Assembly (NCBI GenBank): GCA_963724625.1
Contig: CAVRVO010000009.1
Coordinates: 1-13,787, forward strand
Source of the DNA: DATBVX01 sp963724625
GTDB taxonomy: Bacteria > Pseudomonadota > Gammaproteobacteria > Steroidobacterales > Steroidobacteraceae
Direction: 5' to 3'
Length of the DNA: 13,787 nt
A program made the position numbers and the translations under genes. Positions within the stretch are counted from its first letter, which is position 1. Each line of letters begins with the position of its first letter. The notes under the pieces were generated by a model that was not told the origin of the DNA, searched no databases, and saw nothing but the letters and a program-made list of their open reading frames with translations. This document shows, in pieces, positions 8,321 through 13,787 of the stretch.

Positions 8321-9664
8321 CTACACGATTAGCGGCTGTGAGCCAACCACAGGATCCTGCAATCGTGCCATCGTATCGGGTGCGTCGGCGCGCACGCTCT
8401 TGCGTTGCTGGAGGTACGCGACAAGGTGCGTGGCGATGTCGCGGACGTCGTCTTCCGCGCCATGAATGAAGCTCGATTTGCGGCGGCGCATGAAGTTGAG
8501 CCCGAGCGCATAGAGACCGGGCACGTCGACGACTCCGCCCTCGTGACGCAAACGACCTTTCCGGTCCAGCGCCGGTACGTGCAGCCAGGAATGGTCGGGG
8601 CGGAAGCCAGTGGCCCAGATCACCGTGCCGAACCGCTCGCGCTCAAGGTCGAGACCGAGACGCGGCGAGTCGTCGACTTTAGTGGCAGCCGGCCGCTCAC
8701 CCTCGGCCAACGCTTCTCCCTGCAGGCCTTTGCCGTCGATCCATTCATCAATCCGGCCGAGCAGACGCGTCAGCTTGAGGTCCGCCATGGCGCAGTGATT
8801 GCGCAACGATCCGGAAAATTGCAGCTTGGCGCCGTTCGCGCCCACCAGGCGCCCGACGAGCGTGACGCCGCGCGCGGTCAACGAGTTCAGATCCAATGTC
8901 GCGCGCTCCGGCGTCCCCACGAGCTGCGGCGAAGGAATGTTACGGGCACGCGCAATGGCCTCGACTTCGTCATGGCGCTCATCGAGGATGCCCAGCGCGT
9001 CGAGCCACCACTGTATGTCGCGGCCGCGGTAAGTACGAGGCATCCGGATGTGCTCGCCGACTGCGAGCGTCACCTCGCGCCCCGAACTGGAGATCTCATC
9101 GGCGAGCTGCAGACCGGTCGCTGATGCACCGACGATGAGGACGCCACGCGCATCGAGCTGTCCCGGGTTGCGGTAGTCCTTCGCGGTCCAGGTGGCGACC
9201 GACACCGGCAGTGTCGCAGCGACTGCCGGCACGATCGGAATGTTGTGCGCGCCGCTCGCCAGGACCACCGAACGGCATTCCCAATCGCCGCCATCGGTCA
9301 CGACGCGATAACCGCCGGCGCTCGCCGTCACCGAGGTGACCGTCGTATGAGCCCTCACGGGCGCATGGATCGCGCTTCCATAGCCGGCGATGAATTCGAT
9401 GACTTCCGGCATCGTCATGAAGCCGTCCGGATCGTCGGTCTGCCACCGATATCCGGGCAGGCGGCTCTGCCAGTTCGGCGTCAGCAACCGCAACGAGTCC
9501 CAGCGCTCGTGCCGCCAGGCGGTCGCGACTTCGCCGCGCTCGAGGACCACGTGGTCGATCGAGCGCTGCGAAAGCGCATGGCTCATGGCCAGGCCCGAAT
9601 GGCCCGCGCCGATCACGACGACGTCAACGGCAGCCGCGGGGCGCCGCAGAACGTCGTGGGTCAT
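8321..9664 (-). CDS. CzcO/FMO-like NAD(P)/FAD-dependent monooxygenase
   Basis: Predicted flavoprotein monooxygenase of 447 residues that would use NADPH and O2 to oxygenate a soft nucleophile or a carbonyl substrate in the cytoplasm; the substrate is unknown. The FAD-binding Rossmann motif is VVVIGAGHSG (15-24). A conserved N-terminal block WDSLRLLTPNWQSRLPG (55-71) is typical of CzcO-like oxidoreductases. VLASGAH (134-140) follows, then a second, NADP-binding Rossmann motif VLIVGASATG (175-184), then the ATGF motif (351-354) and VPGLYALGLNF (381-391). It also resembles MSMEG_0569-type flavin oxidoreductases, so the exact subfamily is open. The ATG overlaps the stop of the upstream OsmC-family gene by the 4-bp ATGA (9661-9664), so translation is probably coupled and both share one transcript starting near 10231. 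Confidence 0.9.
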   Translation of the reverse strand: MTHDVLRRPAAAVDVVVIGAGHSGLAMSHALSQRSIDHVVLERGEVATAWRHERWDSLRLLTPNWQSRLPGYRWQTDDPDGFMTMPEVIEFIAGYGSAIHAPVRAHTTVTSVTASAGGYRVVTDGGDWECRSVVLASGAHNIPIVPAVAATLPVSVATWTAKDYRNPGQLDARGVLIVGASATGLQLADEISSSGREVTLAVGEHIRMPRTYRGRDIQWWLDALGILDERHDEVEAIARARNIPSPQLVGTPERATLDLNSLTARGVTLVGRLVGANGAKLQFSGSLRNHCAMADLKLTRLLGRIDEWIDGKGLQGEALAEGERPAATKVDDSPRLGLDLERERFGTVIWATGFRPDHSWLHVPALDRKGRLRHEGGVVDVPGLYALGLNFMRRRKSSFIHGAEDDVRDIATHLVAYLQQRKSVRADAPDTMARLQDPVVGSQPLIV

Positions 9665-10230
9665 CGGATCTCGACCGCGACGTTGGTCGGGTTGGTGACG
9701 ATGTCGAACACAGCCGAGCGCTTCTGCGATTGCGCGACGAGCGCGGCAATGTCTTCCTTCGATGCATCGGCATCGATGTCGAACGTGATCTTGATGCCGT
9801 CGAAACCATTGCGCACTTCTTCGTCGATACCGAGGATGCCCTGGATGTCCATGCCACCTTCGAGCGTCGCCTTCACGGAACGCAACTGGATCTTGCGGTT
9901 CTGCGCGACCGCGGCGACACCGGCCGTGAGGCAGGACGCGAGGCCGACCAGTACTAACTCGACGGGCGTCGCACCCTTGTCCTCAGAGGCGAAGACCTCG
10001 GGATGGTCCGCGTCATAGCTGAACTCCGTCTTGTGCGACTGCTCGGCGCCGAGGCCGAAGAAGCCCTGCACGGTCGAATGGCTGTGCGTGCCGTTGACCC
10101 AGGTGCAGCTCGCACGCCACTTGAACTTCGCGGCAGCGGGCGTCTGGGTCAATGCTTCGCGGGCGGCCAGCAGCGCTTCGACGTTTACACCGTTATTGAC
10201 GACTTTGTTTGAGTTTGGGGCGGCAGACAT
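9661..10230 (-). CDS. OsmC-family protein with a single conserved cysteine
   Basis: OsmC/Ohr-superfamily protein of 189 residues; characterised members reduce organic hydroperoxides through a reactive cysteine. The core motif is present: GATPVELVLVGLASC with Cys100 as the likely peroxidatic residue, followed by the long helix LTAGVAAVAQNRKIQL. In classical OsmC and Ohr a second cysteine resolves the disulfide. Here the matching segment reads SQKRSAVFDIVTNP, with Ser172 where that cysteine would be. The extra Cys42 (SCTW) is in a different region. This is the pattern of the less-studied OsmC-like branch, so peroxidase activity is uncertain. A good ribosome-binding site, AAGGAG on the minus strand (10238-10243), precedes the ATG. 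It is the first gene of a two-gene operon with the flavin monooxygenase and diverges from the 2OG oxygenase. Confidence 0.9.
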   Translation of the reverse strand: MSAAPNSNKVVNNGVNVEALLAAREALTQTPAAAKFKWRASCTWVNGTHSHSTVQGFFGLGAEQSHKTEFSYDADHPEVFASEDKGATPVELVLVGLASCLTAGVAAVAQNRKIQLRSVKATLEGGMDIQGILGIDEEVRNGFDGIKITFDIDADASKEDIAALVAQSQKRSAVFDIVTNPTNVAVEIR

Positions 10231-10321
10231 TTCATTGCTCCTTACAGTGACATCTGAGAGTTATGCGGGGGCGGGACCAATAGGATACGCCTCGATCGCG
10301 AGAACGAGGGCTTTCAGGCGA

Positions 10322-10351
10322 ACGTATCACGGCGATGAAGCGCCGATACGT
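10322..10351. repeat. Strong inverted repeat, candidate operator
   Basis: ACGTAT-CA-CGGCG at 10322-10334 is mirrored by CGCCG-ATACGT at 10341-10351, around the 6-nt spacer ATGAAG. This gives 11 paired positions with one 2-nt bulge. Its place roughly midway between two divergent starts favours a regulator-binding site over a terminator; no T-run follows. Neither arm matches a consensus I can name. Confidence 0.5.
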
Positions 10352-10362
10352 GGCCTTCATTA

Positions 10363-10376
10363 GGGGTCAAAACCCC
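10363..10376. repeat. Perfect short inverted repeat GGGGT-CAAA-ACCCC
   Basis: A 5-bp perfect stem, GGGGT (10363-10367) and ACCCC (10372-10376), around CAAA. It lies 11 nt after the larger inverted repeat and upstream of the candidate promoter for the oxygenase. It may be part of the same operator or a structure in a leader transcript. Confidence 0.3.
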
Positions 10377-10383
10377 CTGAAAG

Positions 10384-10414
10384 TTGCACGCTTCCTCCCG
10401 GACGGGGATTTAAT
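10384..10414 (+). promoter_or_regulatory. Candidate promoter for the 2OG oxygenase gene
   Basis: TTTAAT at 10409-10414 matches five of six positions of the sigma-70 -10 hexamer. TTGCAC at 10384-10389 could be the -35 box, but the 19-bp spacer is long and only TTG is well conserved. It sits 41 bp upstream of the ATG. Consensus-based inference only. Confidence 0.3.
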
Positions 10415-10455
10415 GCGGAAGAGAACCTGATTACACTCGCCAGTGAGGTCTTCCC

Positions 10456-11403
10456 ATGGGCAGCGAAAGCGTTCCGGTCATCGATATCGCCGACCTCGAT
10501 CGGGCCGCAACGCGCCTCGCCATCGACGACGCCTGCTGTGACTGGGGATTCTTCCAGATCTCGAACCACGGCATCAACGAGGCCTTGACGACTGCGCTCC
10601 AGGAGCAGATGCGGCAGTTCTTCGCGCTGCCCCTTGCCAGCAAGCAAGCCATTCAGCGCACCGCCGAGAATTCGTGGGGCTATTACGATCGCGAGCTGAC
10701 TCGTCACACGCCTGACTGGAAGCAGGTGTATGACTACGGACCGCCTGACGGCGAGCAACTCATTCCGCAGTGGCCCGCCGAACTCCCACGGTTTCAGGCG
10801 GTGATTCAGGCTTACTACGAGGCGTGCGATGCCATCGCCCTGAGGCTACTGCACGTGCTCGCCGCCAATCTCGGCATGCCGGGGGACTCGCTCGACACCC
10901 TCTTCCGTCCGGATCACACGAGCTTTCTGCGGCTCAACTACTATCCGAAGTGTCCGACGCCGGTACGCCCCAAGGATGTTTCCGTTGCGAGCGGTGGTTA
11001 TCTGGGCGTGAATCATCACACCGACGCCGGGGCGCTGACCCTGCTGCTGCAGGATCGGCAGCCCGGTCTCGAAATTCTGAACAATGGTGCCTGGAAACTC
11101 GTCGAGCCGCACACCGATACGCTCGTCGTCAACCTCGGCGATATCGCGCAGGTCTGGTCGAACGATCGCTATCGCGCCGCGCTGCATCGTGGCCTTGCAA
11201 ACGCCGAGGCGGAGCGCTTCAGCGTTCCATTCTTCTTCAACCCGAGCTACGCCGCCGATTACGCACCGCTCCCTTCGACGGTCGACGAACGCCATCCGCC
11301 GCGCTACCGCCCGATCAACTGGGGTGAATTCCGCACCCATCGCACGGCTGGCGACTACGCCGACTATGGCGACTACCACCAGATCAGTCATTACGCGCAA
11401 TGA
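10456..11403 (+). CDS. 2-oxoglutarate/Fe(II)-dependent oxygenase, isopenicillin-N-synthase family
   Basis: Non-haem iron dioxygenase of 315 residues, normal for the family. These enzymes couple 2-oxoglutarate decarboxylation to hydroxylation, desaturation or ring chemistry; the substrate here is unknown. The N-terminal DIOX_N part begins VPVIDIADL and contains WGFFQISNHGI (30-40). The catalytic jelly roll shows the iron ligands H188-T-D190 (in VNHHTDAGALTLL) and H244 (ALHRGL). The 2OG-binding pair is R254/S256 (RFSVPFFFNPSY). All key residues are intact. The same family includes isopenicillin N synthase, ACC oxidase, ethylene-forming enzyme and gibberellin/flavonoid oxygenases, and I cannot choose among them. 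GAGG at 10445-10448 supports the ATG. The AhpD-like gene follows after 12 bp and is very probably in the same operon. Confidence 0.93.
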   Translation: MGSESVPVIDIADLDRAATRLAIDDACCDWGFFQISNHGINEALTTALQEQMRQFFALPLASKQAIQRTAENSWGYYDRELTRHTPDWKQVYDYGPPDGEQLIPQWPAELPRFQAVIQAYYEACDAIALRLLHVLAANLGMPGDSLDTLFRPDHTSFLRLNYYPKCPTPVRPKDVSVASGGYLGVNHHTDAGALTLLLQDRQPGLEILNNGAWKLVEPHTDTLVVNLGDIAQVWSNDRYRAALHRGLANAEAERFSVPFFFNPSYAADYAPLPSTVDERHPPRYRPINWGEFRTHRTAGDYADYGDYHQISHYAQ

Positions 11404-11415
11404 GGACTTGAGAGC

Positions 11416-12006
11416 ATGGCATTCATCGACACGATTCCCGACGCCGAGGTCGACGACCAGGTGCGAGCGATGTACGAGCGGCAGGCCTCCTTCTGGGGCT
11501 TCGTGCCCAACTATGCGAAAGTCTTCTGCTACCGGCCCGAGATCATGGGGCTGTGGGCGCAGCTTCAGGCTGGTATCAAGAAGTCGATGGCGGACAAGCG
11601 CCGCTATGAGCTCGTGACCTTCGCGGCCGCCAATGCGCTGCGTAGCACGCTGTGCTCGCTCGCACACGGCAAGACGCTGACAGAGTTCTTCCCGAGCGAG
11701 GCCGTGCAGGCCATGGCGAGAGGAGAAGCGCCGGCAGACCTGACGGCCGCCGAGGCGGAAATGATGAAGTTCGCGCGCAAGGTCGGACGCGATGCGTCGT
11801 CGGTCACGCGTGAAGACGTCCTGCGGCTCAAGGGGCTTGGCTTCAGCGACGCTGAAGTGTTCGACATCGCGGCTGCGGCGAGCGCCCGGGCGTTCTTTTC
11901 GAAGCTGGTCGAATCGCTCGGGGTTACGGCGGAACACTCGCTCCTCGGTCTCGACCAGGAGTTCAAGCGCACAATGGCGGTCGGACGACCCGTCGAATTC
12001 GTCTGA
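11416..12006 (+). CDS. Carboxymuconolactone decarboxylase / AhpD-like family protein
   Basis: All-helical CMD/AhpD-superfamily protein of 196 residues. The core helix carries E65 and the motif STLCSLAH, giving C80 and H84. The AhpD proton-relay signature is E...CxxCxxxH; here the first cysteine is Ser77, leaving CxxxH only, as in many uncharacterised peroxidase-related members. Disulfide chemistry by a CxxC pair is therefore not expected within one chain. The opening FIDTIPDAEVDDQVRAMYE and FWGFVPNYAKVFCYRPE are typical of this subfamily's N-terminus. GAGG overlapping the upstream stop (11402-11405) may serve as ribosome-binding site. It lies 12 bp after the 2OG oxygenase and upstream of the selenoprotein gene, so a role in the same oxidative pathway or in peroxide handling is plausible but unproven. 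Confidence 0.88.
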   Translation: MAFIDTIPDAEVDDQVRAMYERQASFWGFVPNYAKVFCYRPEIMGLWAQLQAGIKKSMADKRRYELVTFAAANALRSTLCSLAHGKTLTEFFPSEAVQAMARGEAPADLTAAEAEMMKFARKVGRDASSVTREDVLRLKGLGFSDAEVFDIAAAASARAFFSKLVESLGVTAEHSLLGLDQEFKRTMAVGRPVEFV

Positions 12007-12078
12007 CGCGCCGAACAGACCTCGCCTTGCTGCCCGGCACACACACGTTGGTCTTCTATTGATGTCTGTGGTCGCCGG

Positions 12079-12107
12079 TTGACAGAGCACTCGCTCCCAC
12101 TGACACT
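12079..12107 (+). promoter_or_regulatory. Candidate promoter for the selenoprotein gene
   Basis: A perfect -35 hexamer TTGACA at 12079-12084 is followed, after 17 bp, by GACACT (12102-12107), which matches the -10 consensus at only three positions. It lies in the 143-bp gap after the AhpD-like gene, where no clear terminator is visible. The selenoprotein gene could have its own promoter or be read through from the oxygenase operon. Confidence 0.3.
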
Positions 12108-12149
12108 CTTTCCGGCAGCGGCATCAGCGCGTAGAGCGGAGTAACGTCA

Positions 12150-13787
12150 ATGGCCGGCAAGATCACCGTTCACGATCCACGCGGTTTCCCACCGAAGGTC
12201 ACCGGCAAACGCCTGGCGAATCGGCTCGAGCGCCTCGACGGCAAGGTTGTCTACCTGATCGACTGCCTGTTCGAAAACTCGGACAACTTCGTGGTGCAGC
12301 TCGGGCAGTGGTTCGCCGAGCACCTGCCGTCCGTGAGCACGCGCATCATCAAGCCGCGCGAGTGCTGGATCGACGATCCGGACATGCGCGACACGATCGC
12401 CGCCCGGGGTAACGCCGCCATCATCGGCGTGGGTCTCTGAAGCACCTGTTGCCCCACGGTCGTGGGGTTTGCTTTGGCCCTCGAACGGCAGGGAATTCCC
12501 ACCGTTCCGGTCAGCACGCACGTGTTCGCACGACTCGCGAAGGCGACGGCGCTCGCCGAGGGCATGCCGACGGCGCGCAACGTTTTCGTTCCCCAACCGG
12601 TCGTCGGCCGTTCGCCTGACGAGCTGCGGGCCTATATAGAGGGTATCGATCCGATATCGAAGCGCCCCTTCATGCAGGGCGTGATCGAGGGATTGACTCG
12701 GCCACTCGACGCGGAAGATCTCAAGGGCGCGAGCTTCGAGCGCCATTTCCCGCGGCTGCTCGAGCCTGACACGGAAGACAATCTTCAGGAACTGTTCGCG
12801 CGTAACGACTGGACCGATTACCTGCCGGTCATCCTGCCGACGGAGGAGCGCGTGGATCGAATGCTGAAAGGCACGAAGCATGCGCGTGACAAGATCGTCG
12901 GCCGGCTGCAGCCGACGGCGTATCGCGAGTCCTGGGAGTTCGATGTCGAGAAAGTCGCGGTGAATGCGGTCATGGCCGGCGCCCGGCCCGAGTATCTGCC
13001 GGTGATCCTGGCGATGGCCGCGAGCGGCATCTCGGCGCGCTCGAGCAGCACGAACTCCTTTGCCACGATTGCGCTGGTCAACGGCCCGATCCGCAATGAG
13101 ATCGGTATGAACTCCGGCATCGGCGCGCTCGGTCCGTACAACCACGCGAATGCGACGCTGGGCCGGGCTTACGGCATCTTCAGCCAGAACTTGCAGGGCG
13201 GATCGGTACCCGGAGATACCTACCTCGGCACGTTCGGCAATTTCCTGAACTACTCGGCCTGCTTTCCGGAGGCCGAGGAGCGCAGCCCCTGGTCGCCGTT
13301 CCACGTCGATGAAGGCTTCCGCGCGGATGAGAGCACGGTCAGCATCTTTTTCGGCGGCTGGTATACACAATCCGGTTATGGACCGCGCGAGACGTGGAAG
13401 GAGAAGTTCGTCCGCTGCCTGACGGCGGATCACTTCAGCCCGCCTCTGATCGTGATGGACCCGCTAGTGGCACGCGGCTTCGCTGCTCTCGGCATGAGCA
13501 AGCGTTCGCTCATCGAATGGTGCGCGGAGAACGCGAAGCTGCCGGCGCGCGACTACTGGGACGACCAGTGGGTTAGCACTCTTCATCGACCGCTCGCCGT
13601 CGAAGGCATCGAGCCCTATGCGAGCAGGCTCAAAGCGGCACCGGACGAGTTGGTCCACCTGTTCAAAGCGGACGACATCAAGATCGTCGTCACGGGCGGG
13701 GAGACGCAGGCCGCATTCAAGATGTTCGCGGGGCGCCTGCAGAAACCTGCGCCTGGAAATTTTCTGGGCGGCACTGCAATTAACGTC
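12150..13787 (+). CDS. UGSC-family selenoprotein read through an in-frame UGA (3' partial)
   Basis: Predicted selenoprotein; 546 codons are visible and the end lies beyond the window. ATG 12150 is preceded by GGAG at 12138-12141, spacing 8. Codon 97 is TGA (12438-12440); the frame then has no stop to 13787. The N-terminal domain (1-~130) reads LDGKVVYLIDCL, STRIIKPRECW, AAIIGVGL, then U97-S-T-C100-C101, LERQGIPTVPVSTHVF and VFVPQPVVG. This is the pattern I know for UGSC (seleno)proteins, whose Sec lies in GVGxUGSC. The C-terminal part continues the family: VNAVMAGARPEYLPVIL, ALVNGPIRNEIGMNSG, ANATLGRA, SPWSPFHVDEGF. U97/C100 would form a UxxC redox pair; the reaction is unknown to me. A SECIS-like hairpin follows the UGA. 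Annotation pipelines would report a 96-residue stub and a startless remainder. Alternatives are a nonsense-mutated Cys gene or a sequencing error, but the position and hairpin argue against both. Confidence 0.85.
12438..12473 (+). promoter_or_regulatory. UGA selenocysteine codon and SECIS-like hairpin
   Basis: The TGA (12438-12440) is followed by a stem CCCCAC (12452-12457) and GTGGGG (12462-12467), all Watson-Crick, plus a G-U pair 12451/12468. It encloses the tetraloop GGUC (12458-12461). An outer helix AGCA (12441-12444) with TGCT (12470-12473) can close it through an asymmetric internal loop. The loop begins 17 nt after the UGA and starts with G. Bacterial SECIS elements lie just downstream of the UGA inside the coding region, and the E. 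coli fdhF apical loop also contains GGUC at nearly the same distance, where SelB contacts a G and a U. A bulged U like that of fdhF is not obvious. There is no T-run after the stem, so it does not look like a terminator. Confidence 0.75.

Larger units (their letters stand above)
10231..10455. promoter_or_regulatory. Divergent promoter region between the OsmC-family and 2OG-oxygenase genes
   Basis: These 225 bp separate two divergently transcribed gene pairs and must hold both promoters. The minus side ends in the AAGGAG site (10238-10243). The plus side ends in GAGG (10445-10448), 7 nt before the ATG. Two hairpin-forming inverted repeats lie in the middle. Shared operators in such a layout often co-regulate both directions. 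Confidence 0.6.

Noticed and set aside
8042..8332. 96-codon plus-strand open frame in the convergent gap
   Set aside because: Composition is Arg/Ser/His/Pro-rich with no ribosome-binding site or recognisable motif, and it runs into the 3' end of the minus-strand gene.
8405..9124. 239-codon plus-strand open frame inside the flavin monooxygenase gene
   Set aside because: It lies entirely antisense to a protein with both Rossmann motifs and the ATGF motif intact; it has no family features.
9245..10018. 257-codon plus-strand open frame across the monooxygenase/OsmC junction
   Set aside because: Antisense to two conserved genes joined by an ATGA overlap; no motif recognised.
10846..12090. 414-codon open frame on the minus strand opposite the 2OG-oxygenase and AhpD-like genes
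   Set aside because: It spans two well-supported plus-strand genes with intact catalytic motifs and has no motifs of its own; shadow frame.
12438..12440. TGA as a real stop making a 96-aa protein
   Set aside because: A protein ending at GVGL would stop just before the family's active site, and the downstream family-like sequence would have no start or ribosome-binding site. Selenocysteine recoding explains everything better.
12452..12467. CCCCAC/GTGGGG hairpin as a Rho-independent terminator
   Set aside because: Only three T residues follow and the open frame continues through it; its placement after the UGA and its GGUC loop fit a SECIS element.
12147..13433. 428-codon open frame on the minus strand opposite the selenoprotein gene
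   Set aside because: Its translation is rich in Arg, Ala and His and shows no family motif, whereas the opposite strand encodes conserved UGSC-family sequence across the whole length. It is an antisense shadow of high-GC coding DNA and would mislead a caller that stops at the UGA.

Overview
The window is high-GC, gene-dense bacterial DNA. A membrane-anchored winged-helix/TPR regulator, a large TonB-dependent receptor and lipobox-bearing lipoproteins point to a Gram-negative proteobacterium. The style of the receptor and regulator is common in Steroidobacterales/Nevskiales/Xanthomonadales-type gammaproteobacteria and in some alphaproteobacteria. This placement is inference from gene families only, because no rRNA or other phylogenetic marker is present.

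Left part (1-7702, all + strand), a cell-envelope block: a 5'-truncated CadC-like regulator (winged helix, one membrane helix, TolB-like domain, TPRs) is followed 36 bp later by a TonB-dependent outer-membrane receptor. Next come two related lipoproteins built from putative-Ig repeats. The first carries an extra C-terminal region; the second is little more than the two repeats. A natural reading is a signal-responsive uptake or surface module, with the regulator controlling the receptor. A 618-bp convergent stretch with no convincing gene follows.

Right part (8321-13787), a redox block: on the minus strand, an OsmC-family protein and a CzcO-like flavin monooxygenase overlap by ATGA and are surely co-translated. 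Diverging from them on the plus strand are an isopenicillin-N-synthase-type 2-oxoglutarate/Fe(II) oxygenase and, 12 bp later, a carboxymuconolactone-decarboxylase/AhpD-like protein. After a further 143 bp comes the most notable gene.

The plus-strand gene starting at 12150 looks at first like a 96-residue ORF ending in TGA at 12438-12440. The same frame then stays open for 449 more codons to the window edge, and both halves read as one protein of the UGSC (seleno)protein family. The TGA falls exactly at the family's selenocysteine position (U97-S-T-C100). A strong hairpin with a GGUC apical loop sits 17 nt behind the TGA, where a bacterial SECIS element should be. I interpret this as a genuine selenoprotein, a USTC variant of the UGSC motif, that standard annotation would split or truncate. 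No selA, selB, selC or selD is in the window, so decoding capacity has to be checked in the rest of the genome.
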